This document shows positions 1-14,020 of a stretch of DNA of 64,000 bases, one piece after another (within the stretch, counting starts at the first letter, position 1; each line of letters opens with the position of its first letter). The notes beneath the pieces were generated by a model. The model saw nothing but the letters and a program-made list of their open reading frames with translations. It did no database searches and was not told the origin of the DNA. Both the position numbers and the translations under genes were made by a program. Origin of the DNA: Eutrigla gurnardus (Eukaryota; Chordata; Actinopteri; Perciformes; Triglidae). The stretch spans positions 23,303,420 to 23,367,419 of the forward strand of contig OY741269.1 of the NCBI GenBank assembly GCA_963514095.1, given 5' to 3'.

Positions 1-2229
1 CTCACCGAGCCACGTCCAAGACTAACATTATGAAATGAGCGGCACAAATTACTATAAAAATACAGGGCCGCTTTAAAATAAACCCAGCTGATTTTACATT
101 TACTGAAATATTAGTTCATCTGAGCCCCGTTCCACATTTTTAAAAACCACAATCTCTCTCTCTCCCTCTCTCTTCTCCACCTTTTCAGTGAAAAATCAAA
201 TGTAAACAACTGACCAAAGTCTGTTTTTTTTCTGGTGAACGGCTGAGGTAATGTTTCCTTTTCTCAAAAGATCAAACGCCGCCGCTAGTGCACGGCCCGT
301 TAGATAATGTGCACAACCTACAGACATCCTGACATACACTAGATGTGCTTTCATAACGATGCGTAACATTGTTAGATTTTTACATTGTGTTATTTAGCCT
401 GCAATGCCTTTGGTTTTGAAGTTCAATTGTAGAGGAAAAGCAATCACATCATTTTAACAGAGCTTGTCTGCTTGGAAAAATAACTTGATTTGCTTGCATG
501 TGCTCTATTCTTGCTTTACAGTCTCATTTTGATTCTGTTTCCCTTTTGTTCTTGAGAAAACGTATGATGAACGACAGTTTGACAAGCTTTTTAACTGACC
601 CACTGATATAATGAGTTATTGAAGTTATGGATTACTTTTTCAGATCTTTCATTAAAGTTTTTTTGGAAATGTTTATCTTTGCCCTGTTTGAATTGTCTCA
701 TGAGGCCGGAGGGATTCTTTCTCTTTTCCTTATGATGCAGTATGATGATGTTGTGCTGTTGCAGTCCTTGGTCATCAACGCCAAGTAAATGTTCTATTTG
801 AATTTTCATTCACTCTCTTTCTTGAAGTCTGAAAGTGCACTTTCACTATCCCTTTGTTGTCCTCTTTCTTTATCATGCAAATCCACAAAAAACAACAAAA
901 GTGGCACAAACTCAAAAGGAAGAGGGTGAGGTAGTACTTAAGACAATATTTGTTTGACAGCTGATGAAAGTAAAATTTGCAATAAGTATAAAAACATTTT
1001 AAAATAATATATTCACACATGAATATACTATAAGAAGTTCAAAACATATAGCACATGGATTTAAACCAGTGATGAAACACGTTCCTCAGCCAATCATATT
1101 CAGGAATTAGTTCAGGCTAAAAGATACTAAACAGGGTTGACTTAATTCTACAGCACATCCAAATGCATTACATTTAAGGGGGAGAAAGGGGGATATATAA
1201 TTTTAAAATGACTATTTTTTCACATGCTAAAAATATATAGTGGTACAATTACTGGAAAGTTATTTTGAGATACAGAAAAGCTAAAAAATACAATAAATTG
1301 AATTCATACTTTCCATTTTTGGCCCTGCTGCCATGGATAAGAAAACCAGGAACCCAGACCATGACTAAAGTGGAAGGGTATCATATAACCCAGAAGTCTG
1401 CTTTACAAATGAAGCTCTGTGTGTTTGCATGTTGCTCAGCTACAGAACAGCAGGGCCAGTGAGTCCTGCGAAAGACAGTTTGGAAAATGGTCACATTTCT
1501 TTGCGCAAAAAGAAAAAGAAACATTTTGCGAAGTGCAGACCCCCATCGCTCGGTGGAAACAGTGTAGCGACTGCCATAATCATGTTCTAAAAATACATTT
1601 ATGTCGATCTCTGAAATTATTGCTGTTGGACATCTTCTGGTTTTTTGATAAATGAAAGTGGTGGCGCCTGAAGGAAATGGTGGAGGGGAAGTGGGTTATA
1701 CTTCACTATATGTCACCATGATTGTGTAGTAACCTCGCTGTAAGACTAACACAAATACATTTTTGGTGTTGATCTCTCGGTGAGGAGATGTTGGAATTAT
1801 GTTGGATGTTATGTTGGAATTTTTAATAATGACCAGAGTGGCATCATGATAAAATGAGCAGCTGGGTAATTTGGGCAACAGTCGATGTTTGTCTGATGGA
1901 GAGAGGTTAGGAGAGCAGAGGTTTATACTGGAATATCTGTTTGAAGTTACTTCATCTGTTGCAAGTATCACAGGCAATTGAGCAGAATTGTGCAAATTAA
2001 GTAAAATTGAACAAATACATAAATCATTTGTTGGTTTTTCTTTTTTTAATCAAGTTGGTCCTTGTGTATATTCGAAATTGTATTGTGCTCTCAGTGTGTT
2101 GTTTTTTTACGGTATGTTTATGATATATTTATTAATCTGCATAATTTTAGAGATTTAAATAGAATTGTGATATTTTTTAAATAAATAAAAATAAATATGG
2201 TGTCTAGTTCATCTTATATTTATTCATTA

Positions 2230-2275
2230 CAATAATAATAATAATAATAATGACAATAATAATTATTATCATTAT
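2230..2275. repeat. (AAT)n-rich microsatellite
   Basis: A run of AAT/ATA trinucleotides, slightly interrupted, is directly visible. It causes the Ile-rich reading frame on the minus strand, which is not a gene. Confidence 0.85.
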
Positions 2276-2498
2276 CACTATTATTATGATAAGTATTATT
2301 TTAATAATAAGTTCTGAATAATGTTCATATTGAATAGAAAAAGTCATATAATGAGGGTCTCTGTGGTTAAACTGTAACTCAGTCACTTTTACTTTAATAT
2401 AATATTAGTCTCCACAACTTAAAGACCTGCTTCATGAATAGGAAATACTCCACCCCTGGTAGTAATCTATATCACACCTGGAGGTAAGTTGGCCTCCC

Positions 2499-2533
2499 TG
2501 TGTGTGTATGTGTGTGTGTATGTGTGTGTGTGT
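2499..2533. repeat. (TG)n microsatellite, interrupted by TATG
   Basis: About 35 bases of TG dinucleotides with two TATG interruptions are directly visible. A CT-rich tract with repeated CTCACTCT follows up to about 2620. Confidence 0.9.
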
Positions 2534-4719
2534 CCTTTGTCTCTCACTCTCTATCTAACTATCTCACTCTCTTTCTGCCTGTCTCACTCTATCTATTTTG
2601 GTCCGTGTCTGTCTCTAAAGTAATTGCCAGCTGTATGGATCCAGACTCTGCTATGGTAACAGCCGGAATAAAGCCCAGTGTTAAAATCATTATGGCGCCA
2701 TGCTGATGAGGCTCTCAGTGTTACTTCCACTCGGGAGGCATTCCAGGTGTACCGCCACTCCCCCCCTTAATGTTTAATTACATCTGCATCTCAATCTGTA
2801 ATTGTATTTCCTTCTATGTTCTATTTCCCAGAAGCTCTTCGATTCCGTCATTGTTGACTGGGCATTATATCCATGTGACGACTGGAGTTGTTTATAAACA
2901 AGGCTGGATTATGTGTTCTTAATTTGGACTGGAAGTGAAATTTTCTATTGAAATTTTGCGATTGAGTAATATTTGTCCATCAAGATAAAGTTGGAGTCGG
3001 AACCATGTCAGAAGAAGAGGTGACAATGGGATTAATTCATTAAATGGTGTTAAGGGCAATAATGGCAATAGAGTTTGTTTTCTGCATTTCATGTCAAGTC
3101 TTTTTAACTTCAGGAAGACCCTGCCAACTTAAAAGAGTTGACTGAGTAATTGTTCTCAATTAGATAAAAATGTTATCTGTGTAATCAATTAACTTGTCAT
3201 TACTTCATCTATTCATATATCCTTAAACATAGGTATATGCTGTCCAGGTTAATGGGAGTATAGGGGACAATCTTAACCTAAACTCAAGGATGCAACCTGG
3301 AGTCAGGTCACCATGTCAGTGTAGTTCAATGTCAGCAAATGTGAAAGAATATGGTAAATGGAAAATCATCTAACAGGACTGCTTTTTAAGGTGCAATGAA
3401 AAGTTCAATTCACATATCAGACAATGTTATGATTGGTACCAACAGAGCTAGAAATCGCTATATAAATGCAGGTCCATGGTGGATTGGTTTTACTCTGATA
3501 AAAATGGAATACAGGGTTGAATAGCTTATGGACACAATAACTAAGTAAACAGTAATGTGTAAGTAAGTTAATGGAATTTACATTTAGTTCTGCAGATGTA
3601 AACAATACTGACAGACTGAATACAAAAAAGCACACCTCCAAACCATTTACATATATTGTTCAATCATGTTGCACATAAATAATCAGATTATGTACCTTTA
3701 CTGACCATTTTCCTAAACTGAATGCTTATTTGATTGATAGCATGCCTCCTCTTTAAGCTGGCCAGCTTCTGGTGGCGCCCGTCTACAGTTATCTAGTTCA
3801 GTTGCTCCTTGTGACCCTTCCACCCCCCCACCACCACCACAGGGAAACATAACCCTGCCCCACATTAGGGTGGGCATTACATCAGCCTAGCTTCAGGCCA
3901 TGATAAATGTGGATGTGTGCGCTGAGTCAGGCTGACATCATGCCGGACTTTCATCCGCCTGGTAGCATTGGCGCTGCCCTCCACTCATCGACCCCCCACT
4001 TTCCTGTTCTCCTCTCCCACCTGATTGCTTTCTTCTTGGACTCGGAGGCTTCCATCTGTCAGCAATCATCTGCCCTTCAAACCCTTGGACTGGGCCATTG
4101 TTCGCCAATTGGCCCCACCTGCCAGTAATCTTCCCCCATAAGGCAGCGGCGCTGGTTCCGAATCGGGTCCGCCATTTGTTTCCCCTCCGATGCTAATCAC
4201 CTGTTTGTTGTGAAAATCTTACAGCACATGTCAGGAGACACTGTGTCGCTCTGTTTGGGGGGGTGAGATTAAACAGCATAATGACGTGGGCCATGATGGA
4301 GACTGCTTGAGCTGAACGACTCCAACTTGACCAGCTGATCACAGAGATAGCTTCTAAATGGCAGAAAGTGCACAGCAATAAAAACGTGTGCTGTTTTATT
4401 TGATCAGTTTGCATATACTTTCTGTTCAGCATTCACATGAGAGTGATTGATGCACAGAATGTAAGGTGGTTATATTTCTCATAGGCTTGACAAAGACTAT
4501 TTTTTCAGCAATGGCAGACTTTGTAAAATTACACCCATCAACATCAAAATAGAAAGTACGAGATTGGACGAAGTGTTGTTGGAGTAACCCTTGATACGAT
4601 CGCTGCCCACAAAACCTTCTGATGCTCTCAGCCAGCATATTATCGGCCTGATAATATACCAAGTCATGTACCAAGAACATTTGATAACCAGCTGACTGAT
4701 CACCATCATAGGAGAGTGT

Positions 4720-5215
4720 TCACACCTGCTTTAAAACATCATCCCTGTACATAAAACATCTGCCCTCCTCTCAGCCCTCACACATCAACAACAACACCTG
4801 CATCTGAATGTCGTTTATTGATTTCAGCTCAGCAGTCAACCCATTCTGCCCCATCAAACACATGGGTACATTTAGCACTCTGGGCTTGCACCTCGCTCTG
4901 CAACTGGTTATTAGACGTCCTCATAAACAGACACCAGGCAGTTCAGATTGGCACCTACAGCTCTTTCTCTGTTCAACATCAGACCACTACTGTTCAGGCA
5001 AGAGAACACGACCATCATCTACTGGATCACAAACGATGAGAGTTCAAATAGAGAGAAAATCATCAATCTTGCAGAGTGATGCTCAGTGAATAACCTACTA
5101 GTCAATGTCAGTAAAGTCAAAAAACTGGTTGTTGATATTAAGAAAAAAGGAAGAGACAAACCCCCCAGTCTATATCGAATCAGCTCCTGGTGAAAGAATC
5201 TCCAAAGGAAACTTA
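4720..5215 (+). mobile_element. Degraded LINE reverse-transcriptase fragment
   Basis: Broken frames on the + strand read like a fish non-LTR retrotransposon RT. One reads SFIDFSSAVN near 4808 (the family usually has a FIDFSSAFNTI-like stretch); another reads LCNWLLDVLINRHQAVQIGT near 4900; a third gives NNLLVNVSKVKKLVVDIKKK-like sequence near 5090-5150, followed by PPVYIES. These are conserved RT blocks of jockey/L2-like elements as I recall them. Several frameshifts, and the loss of the section with the catalytic aspartates, show it is dead. The exact clade is not assigned. Confidence 0.75.
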
Positions 5216-7099
5216 AGAAGGCAAAATCCACCTATGTATAATGTATATAATAATAAAAAAAACATTATTGTAATCCATTATTTGTAATTGGAAAATACAC
5301 CCATAAAATATGTGCAACTGACAGTAAGGCACATTAAAACATTTTTAAAATAGCTGCTTAATGCAAACACATAAGGAAGAATTAAACCCAAGATTCAGTC
5401 ACTTTGACATACTGATCAATTTATAATGATCTACAATTCTGAGTCCATATCTATATCTTGTAACAAAAAACTCACTTACAATAATCCTACAAATGAGTGA
5501 CCACTCAGGTCAACATTATTCCACTTTATCGTTACACAGCAAAATGTTATTAGCTGCTATATAAATGCTCAAAAATACTGTAGAAAGAACCTTTAATGCT
5601 GTTTCATTCATTTTAAGAAAGCAAGCACAAAAAGAAGGAAATAAAAAAAAAAACATCAAGCTATTGAATTTATAACAAAAATACAATTTCAACAGATATT
5701 CCACACTGGGAATCTATTTCGAGCAGCTAAATTACTGCAGTGTGTTTCATACAGTCCAAATTAATGCTGCATGCAAAGAAACACTTCTCCTTTTACCTCA
5801 AAACCCACAGGTATTGGGCTTGGATATCCCACTTGGCTGAGGAGGAACCAGCAGAACCTTGCTCTAAACGGTTACGTCATTAAATGAGCACCGACCGAGG
5901 TGCAGCTTGTGGCTGCCTATATCATGGAAGAAACGGTGTTAAGTGTTCGGTTTCGGGTTTAAGCTATGTCGTTTACGTAGGGGGGAGGGAGGGATGACCT
6001 TTTTTTTTAATTGCATTTCTCATCTTTTGCCTTATATGAATTAAATTGCACAGTTCATGACATGCCTGGGAAAGGAGGGCATTGTCGTGTTTATTAGTTA
6101 GCCTCAACTTCTGGAATTAAGTTGCATTTTCTGGAAATGACCTCAAATTTTCCATATTTCTGCAATACAGAAATTATTTAAGGTAACCTAACATCTTGAC
6201 CAAGACAAAGATACTCTTCTTCTTTTTAGATGTACATGCATCCATTTAAAAAGTGCAAGAGGGTCCACCGAAATTAAATAATTATTATTACCCCTTTCTT
6301 TTTCCTTCACTGGCATCCCTCATTTCACATACGCTCCACCACGACATTGTTCTGCTCGCAAACTTTGAATCCGAGCCAAAAATCTGAAGGTTTTGACTTT
6401 CCCCATTTTTTTAATTAGAAGAACCTACTCATTTCTGTGCTTTGGTGAACATGGCCAGCACAATGCCAAACAAGAAAAGCCCCAAATAATGAGGGAAGTG
6501 TATTCGTAAAAACTCTCAGCATCTGGGAGTGGTTGTGTAGGACGAGGCATCATCAAGGCGTCTTTGGCACGGTTCTTCTATGTTGGAAACACATTCTTTC
6601 CAAAAATCCAGAACAAAAACAAAACAAGTGCTCCGGCAGTACAACAGGCTCGCTGGGAAACACCACGATAAACAGTCACCTCGGGGGTGCATTAGCACAA
6701 CAAGTAGAAATATCTCAGGGTTTACCAGGTACAGTGGTTTTGATTTGGAAAGAAGCAAATGTCACAATGGGGGGTGGGGAGGGGGACCACATTCAAATGT
6801 TTTGGTAAATTAATCTTTACAGCTTAACGTGTGCTTGCCTCCTTTGCTGCTGGAAAAACTAAGCAGGCTTAAAATATCCATTATGAAAGGGTGTCTGAGT
6901 TTTATCAGTTTAATAAAGGTCTGTTAAATTCCTCTTCACAAGAAATAAAAAATGGTCTGCATACTATTAAACTTGATGATTCCAGATTTAGTAGATATTT
7001 CTGGGAAGTATTTTAAGTCCCATTTGGAAATCCTGTGATGAATTTGGAGCAATGAATATCAGTGGTAATCTGCTATTTAGGTAAAAACAATACATGCAC
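5216..7099. other. Gene-free stretch
   Basis: No coding signal or RNA gene was recognised. The sequence is AT-rich with short A or T runs. Confidence 0.45.
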
Positions 7100-7380
7100 T
7101 AAAGCCTGATTTATCTTGGCAAGTCCATAGCAGTGGCCTGTGAAAAAAAAAGGCTGTGATGGTGTGGAATCAAGAAGCATTCACATGTGGTTGTGGGCTG
7201 CACAGTGTATCGACAGCCACTGAGTAAATCTACTAAAGCAGCTAACAACGCCTTGCTCAAGGGCATCTCTGTAACAAATATTGATAGAATGGGAAAACCC
7301 ATCCTGTTCCTACCTCCTACTCTGATTTTCCAAGTTGCTCTATGAATCTGACACATGACCTTTAAAGTTACAAGCTGTGT
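7100..7380 (-). mobile_element. Probable tRNA-derived SINE remnant
   Basis: Around 7250 the + strand reads GCCTTGCTCAAGGGCA, then a stretch ending in GATTTTCCAAG. This order resembles the inverted body of a common percomorph tRNA-type SINE, whose head would lie at the right-hand end near 7370. The tRNA promoter boxes are too decayed to point to with certainty, so the assignment rests on the body. Confidence 0.45.
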
Positions 7381-10300
7381 TCTCTTTCTATCATTACCAA
7401 ATAATGAATGATCACCGAGCAGAAAAGTTTATTTTTTACCTTTGTTTCCCTTGTGTGTCTATAGTTTACAGCCTGTTTATGTTTATGTGAAAAATGTGAT
7501 TGCTTGGCTGTGACTACATGTTGTATAATCCACAGTAAATCACTGGAACTCGTTTCTTAGACGGTAATAAGTTCCATTCAGTAACTCAGTTAGCAGATGC
7601 CCGATGCTATCATATCCCGATAGTGCGCAAATGTGTTGTTGGGGTTTTTTTCAGGCACTGAATCCAATCGTCAAAAGATTTTGCACAGATAAATTCCAAA
7701 ATGCTTTACACATCCATGTAGAAAAAATGTTTTCCTGAAAATGTTTGCTCGTGGTTTCTGTAAAATATAGTGGATCTCTCTACAAATCAGGGTAAAGCAA
7801 TACAATCATATTTATTTTCCTCATGGTGGATATAATAAGAAAATCTTACTTCCACCAATAATATCCAGTGCTTCCCAGTATGAGAATCAGTGCTGATTAA
7901 GGCTATTACAACCACAGGAAAAGAAACAAATCAAATGAAATGGCACCTGTGTGCGTCACAAGACAACTCCTATTTCTAGCTCAACACATCCCACATCAAC
8001 ACATTTGTTGAAAGCTACATGAACAAAAGAAGTCTCAAAGAAGTGGAGTGAGTAGATAACAACCACGTGGCTCTGGAAGCTTTGTCCTCCACTCCAGCCT
8101 GTTCACACCCAGGACCCGGTGACTCTGTGCTCCGGACGGTCGGATAATGAATGTAAAGGGAGGATCAACTCATTCATTGCCTTTATCGTGACCTGCCATG
8201 CTGCAATCTTAAAGATACACATATCAAAGGGCTGGAGAAACCAAACCCCACGTCACATGTCTGTTTATCGCTTGTGTTAAAAAAGAGGCAGGAAAAGCCA
8301 TGTAAATAGATGCATTAAGCAGTATAGATATAACACTTGATGTGTGCTTTTGTTGCTAAAAGAAATAATGGTTTTATGTTTTAAAGTCTGGGAATTCTGA
8401 AACAGGAATGTGAGCCCACTTACAGTGGAAACTATATCTATTGTATATTTAATTTTGGCTCGCAAATACATTTTCTGTATTGTCTTCCATTTTTTTTCTG
8501 CAGGTCGACCTCACACTATTTATAGACGCTTCATTTGTTTTAAGAGCGTCTTTGCCATACAGCCTCCTCCCGTCTCACAACAATCAGCTTTTTCCATGTG
8601 TTTTGCTCAAATTTCCGACACACTTTATGGTTACACTTAATGACCTGATTATTTGTCTTCCCATATCAAAAACAGATTTCGACCCAACAAATTCTTTCCC
8701 TTGGAAGCCAGCGAGTGATTCCGTTAAAGGCTGCTCTTAATCTCAGATGGGTTATTAAGAAAAAGAGAACTGGTATCAATTAAAAAGCACTACAGACTTC
8801 ACACCAAGGGGAATGTGCTTTGATCTAGCTACTTATCACAGAGGATTTGCCTGTTGTTTAATTGGTTAAACTATTACACGCTTATAGTTAAAAGCCTAAA
8901 AGTCACCATATCCTCTGTATATTTATAAAAATGTATAGTGTCTAAGGAGATAATCCCGCTCACATACACATCGACACATTTCACCACACGGGCAACAGCA
9001 GGATACAACTATTTCCGTGTGAACCAATAAAGAAGCATGCATTTCTGAAGTCCTCCATAAAAGACATCAATTAAAGGCATGAATCATTATTTCCTCAATG
9101 CCACTGTTGCCCATTAAAGACAAGGATGGAGACAAAAACAAAAAAGGCCTGCACAGCTGGCGGGAAGAAAAACTGATAAAAACCGACATGGCAGCCCAGA
9201 GTCTGAAAGCCACCATGCTTTTCTGCACATAGCACCTCCGGTTGAGTCCTGCTGAAAGATCTATCGAAGCCTGCCAAATTCGATCGCCATAAAATATGTA
9301 TTATTCACTGCTGACAAGGAAATATAGGAAATCCTATACCGACTCCACCATGGGTATTCAGACTCACTTTACAAAGCTGAATGGGGGTAATGTGAATAGC
9401 AAGGTATTGTATGTGTTACTCATCAGCCTGTTTGATTGTGCTAGACAGCTCTATGGGAAAATCTTTACGTGGACATCACAAAAAGGTCAGCGAGTTGCTA
9501 TAAAACTGTATGTTGAAGCATCGTCTGGTAACTAAGAGAGAAAAAAAGACTCTGGCTTCAGTTCTGGGCAATTTGATTTCCATGCAAAATTCAATCCCTT
9601 GCATTCAAATCATGGGTAACCTCTTACCGGACTGAATTACAACAACTGTCCAAAGAGCAATAACAGTTAAAGAGAAACCATTTGCAGGGGGAAAACAAGG
9701 AATCCCCTCTTAAATGAACTAAACTGCTAACTCTATAATAAACAAAAGGCAAGTAATGGCCAAACACTGCATGAAGGTGCTTGGAAAGAATCCTAACATT
9801 TAACAACCTGCAGTGTGTGTGTGCGTTTTCTTTTTTCTTCCTGTATCTGAAGTGCCACTGGAACATGTAAACAGAGAGCAATGGAAGCCTCTCAAATACC
9901 ACCAGAGCTACACTGCCATTCCTTCAAAGTACTGAAGGAGTTGCAAGGAGTGGTTGTTTTCAAGCACCAGAAGTGGAAAATCCAACAAGGAGGCACCCCT
10001 TGTCGAGTGCATAATGAGCAAAGGGCAGTTGTATATTTTTGGGGGACTGCTGGAAATGTGTAGTGAGGCGAGGTAATCCCCCTGTTTTCAGAATGAGAAT
10101 ACTTCCTAAAATGCTATTTCACCAATGGGCAGAACTAAAGACAGACCTAGGCCTACTATTAGTGATCCCCCCCAAAAAATGGCATCAAAAGTAAAATCCA
10201 TGAAGGCAATCCTACCAAAGACATAGACAAGAAATCAAAATGGGCATGAGCACATGTTCCTAAATAAAGGATCTATTCATGACCACAGCAAGCAAATATA

Positions 10301-12799
10301 ACGTTCTGCCAACCTTTGGGTTGAATCCTATAACTCGCCACAGCAGGAATCCGATATCTAGACATCACCAAGACATGTCATCACCTGCTATCCATATGTA
10401 AAGTACACGTTTTGTATAATTTAGTTTCTTTTGTCATTTCTTTCTGCCACATGAGTTGGGTAATATTTTCTCATGCTAAAGAGCTGAAAGTCAGAGGGGA
10501 GCAGGTAATGCAAGGAAAGCCTGGGTGTTATTATTACCGAGCCTTAAAATAGACCTGTAACCTGAGAGTGACTGGAATACGTATAGAGAAATATGTTAAT
10601 TCCTTATGTGAAGGTAATACATTTCACGTATGTGCCAAATCAGCGTAATATATTTCACTACAAATCTACCTCAGGGTCAAGGCATGGTGCAACCATTATG
10701 AAGTTGCAGGGGCTTTTTCTGTTGTACAGGGATTCGGAAGTAAACACCGTGTTGGGTGACCTGCCTGTAGTGTCCTTCCACGGTTTGGATGGGTGTAAAA
10801 TTGTCCATTCATCACTTTGTAAAAAGCCTTTTTACACAAAACACAACAAAATACACAATTTAATACAGATAAGTTAAATTAAAATTCAGTTGAAATGATG
10901 TTGTGCAAACTGCTAACGCCGAGTAAAAGCTACATTTTATGTTTGTAGAAACTTGACAAAAAGTTTACACCAACTACTTTCATAAATTGTAGATGATTTC
11001 TGCATGCTGTGCCATTTTGATCCCCATTACAACAGAATGTCCAGACTTACACCTTTGGCTTCTTCATCATGGCGACAGCAGCTGAGGCTCATGGTTATCA
11101 TAGTCATACACAGGAAGAAAATACTGTAAAAAAAACCCCCAAAAAAACACTTTCAAAACCACTGACTAGTTATTACTCATTTAAATATATGTACATTTTT
11201 CTACATGTTCATTCTTTTTCTTAGATTGCACACTTCTGTTTTTACTAATGTTATGTATATTGAGTTGATTGTTCTTGTCCTGATTCTTCTTGTCCACAAC
11301 ATTTCAATGCATTGCGACTGGGTGTCTATGTGCATATGACAATTAAAGCTTGAATTTGAACCTGAGTTTAACAAAAATAAATAAATATGAAAAACTAGAG
11401 ACTGTATGGAGATCACAAAATCGGTCCATGGGCATTTTGAGCTCAACTACATGCCTGTTAAATGTAATGCATGTTGCACGGTTGCAACGCTATCGCCTTG
11501 ACAACATCCGTCTGCAGAAATATAAACACCTGGAAAGTATTCAAGACCGCTTCTGTGGTAGTTCCTTAGGTGTCTCCAGGAACACATTTTGCCATGATGA
11601 CACACACACACTGAGACTCCCAAGCTGAAAACAATACCGATGTCGTTGTCCCAACTGGTAATAATCCTCAAGCGTGCTTGGTTAATCAAACTAACACACA
11701 CACACACACAGACACACACACGGGTCTATCAGACCTGTTTGCATTCAAGTGGATAGCAGCCACAGGGAGCACTACCTGAGAATTAAGTGAAGGCAGATTG
11801 GAAGCCTGACGAGAAATTTCCTACTTCCAAGGTTGTATGGAACAAATTACTGTGTCCTGTAATGCCTGCAGATCCCTAAGATATTCGAAGACTCTTTGGC
11901 CTGATGAGGCTCTTGGATCACACGCATGACGCAGACAGGCATGACGGACCAACCCGTCTGCATGTTCCTTTTGTACTTCTGGTACCCAAACACACACACA
12001 CACCACCCTGGCACACAAACTGGTACACATGTACAGATCACACAAACAGAGGCAGTCACTTTTTGAATGAGTCATCATTGCACGGGTCCATAGGGAAGTC
12101 TCAGTGATTCAGCGCTAATTTTCCTATCAGCACTAATAATGTGGTCACCACTAACAGGCCAGTCTTACTGAAGTTCCCTAGTAGTAAGTGGCTCAACATG
12201 CCCCCCGATATGTTGGTGTCTGAGGTCACATCCTTAAAGGAATTAAAGGCAGGCCCATACCCCCGAATCCGCATTTAAATGTGTTGATCTCACTTAGCCA
12301 AAGGCAAGCTTACAAGCTCATGACAGAAAATGGCAATTCCAGTATTTTTTGGGGGGGCAGAGGGTTCGGAGGGCACGTGGGGAAGGTGCACCTCCAATTT
12401 AAATGTCATGGACAGCTACATAAGAGCAATCTTTAGCAATCAGCATTTTTAAAATCATGAACAAAGAGAAGCTTATTTTTGAAGCATGTGAGCGGAAGAT
12501 ATCCAAATCTGAAGTGTTAAAAAGAAGCGAATCCACATCCTCCCCTCCCTCATCTGCTGCTTAATACATGGACAGCTCTCAGAAAGGATTACCTACATCT
12601 GTCACTGAGCGATCGTAAACCTTTCCGGAACTAAGTGTTTGTGATGCATGGCATCGCCCCAGGTAAATTAAGGTTAGAAGAAGCCTTTGTGTTCCCCTTT
12701 TAAAGGATCTTCTAAGGATTTTTTCCTGAGCGTTTATGCAGTCGGATTCTCACACGTCATCCCCCTGCTTTCCCAAATTTCCTCTCCTCTCACGGCTTC
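7381..12799. other. Gene-free stretch
   Basis: No exon-like block or RNA gene was recognised. A short (CA)n run lies at about 11693-11722 and another near 11990-12004. The block at about 10430-10570 is compositionally more complex than its surroundings but carries no open frame. Confidence 0.45.
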
Positions 12800-13250
12800 A
12801 CATGCGTTAGAAAGACACTAATTCTGGTGAATTACCCAGTAATTAGGCCTATCTCTTATACAGCTACAGTCAGCAGACAGCTGCGTCTCATTCCTAAGGT
12901 AGGAACTGACATGTTCCTTTGAGACAATCGTTTTTCAAATCAGGTAATTAGAGCAATTAGCCACATTGTACCTAATTACCTGCTGTCGTTTAGCCTAATG
13001 ATATGACTTACAAACACTCTTTAAAGGAAGATAGGGCTACTTACTGAGCGTCCGACTTTGGCGTTTAGGCCAGCAAATGAGAGAATGCCAGCTGCTAACC
13101 AGACTTTGGTGCTCGTGGTATGAAAATACCTCTGCCAGGCTTTCTTGACTTATGATGACTATAAGTCATACACCATACTGACAAAACAAGATGCTGTTTA
13201 ATTACCTTTCATCCAGTGTTATCTTGTCTTTTTGCTAAGCAGGGCATGTC
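12800..13250. promoter_or_regulatory. Candidate conserved non-coding/enhancer block
   Basis: The block carries several TAATTA/CAATTA cores, including a perfect 11-bp inverted repeat: CAGGTAATTAG at 12941-12951 and CTAATTACCTG at 12972-12982, with GCAATTAG between them. There is also a CAGCTG E-box near 12890. TAATTA is the usual homeodomain core site. No reading frame explains the complexity. Enhancer function is inference and no target gene can be named. Confidence 0.3.
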
Positions 13251-13613
13251 ATTTCTGGGGGAGAACTTTGGGTTGGACAATAAAGATATAAAAATGTCTC
13301 TTATATCCTTCAAGAAAATCATTCAACGAGATATAAGGCAATCCTGGTGGATATGCCATTACCATTTTTGCATCACATATAATGTAGTAATATAATAGTA
13401 AAATTGTATGCCACTCAGTGCCTCAATTTTATTCCTGAAGTCATCAAAGTTCGTATGTGCCTTTGTCATATCAAAAATCATTTACAACATTGTTCAGTAT
13501 ATCATACAGATCTATCATACCGACTTTTTTTCCAATATATTTGTTTTGTTTCCTCCTGTTACTGCAGCTGGTGTTAACAGATCAGGAACTTTTTTGTTTT
13601 TTTACAATATTGG

Positions 13614-13638
13614 TTGTGTGTGTGTATGTGTGTGTGTC
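13614..13638. repeat. Short (TG)n microsatellite
   Basis: TG dinucleotides with one TATG interruption are directly visible. They sit just upstream of the minisatellite. Confidence 0.8.
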
Positions 13639-13663
13639 TACAGTCTAGTGAGATTGTCCGATT

Positions 13664-14020
13664 GACCATCCCGACCAGCTAAGACCACCCTGACCAGCTA
13701 AGACAACCCCAACCAGTTAAGACCAGCTTGACCAGCTAAGACCAGCCTGACCAGCTAAGACTAGCCGGATCAGTTAAGACCAGCTTGACCAGCTAAGACC
13801 AGCTGACCAGCTAAGACCAGCTGACCAAAACCTAGCCAAAACCATCAAACCAGCTAAAACCAGCTTGACCAGCCCGACCAGCTAAGACCACCCTGACCAG
13901 CTAAGACCAGCCGGACCAGCTAAGGCCAGCTGACCAGCTAAGACCAGCTGACCAAAACCTAGCTAAACCATAAAACCAGCTAAAACCAGCTTATCCAGCC
14001 TAAGCTGGTCTAAGCTGTTT
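13664..14020. repeat. GACCAGCTAAGACCAGC minisatellite
   Basis: About 20 imperfect copies of a unit close to GACCAGCTAAGACCAGC or GACCAGCTTGACCAGC are visible. A longer period, ending in CAAAACCTAGC and AAACCATNAAACC, occurs twice (near 13830 and 13960), so the array has a higher-order repeat. The right end flips orientation: ACCAGCTTA-TCCAGCC-TAAGCTGGT forms a perfect 9-bp hairpin near 13985-14010. Confidence 0.9.

Larger units (their letters stand above)
1..4719. other. Gene-free AT-rich stretch
   Basis: No open reading frame here is long or shows recognisable protein similarity, and no exon with flanking splice signals stood out. The stretch holds simple repeats (listed separately) and a more GC-rich block at about 3760-4190 that could be regulatory but has no proof in a single sequence. 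Confidence 0.5.
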
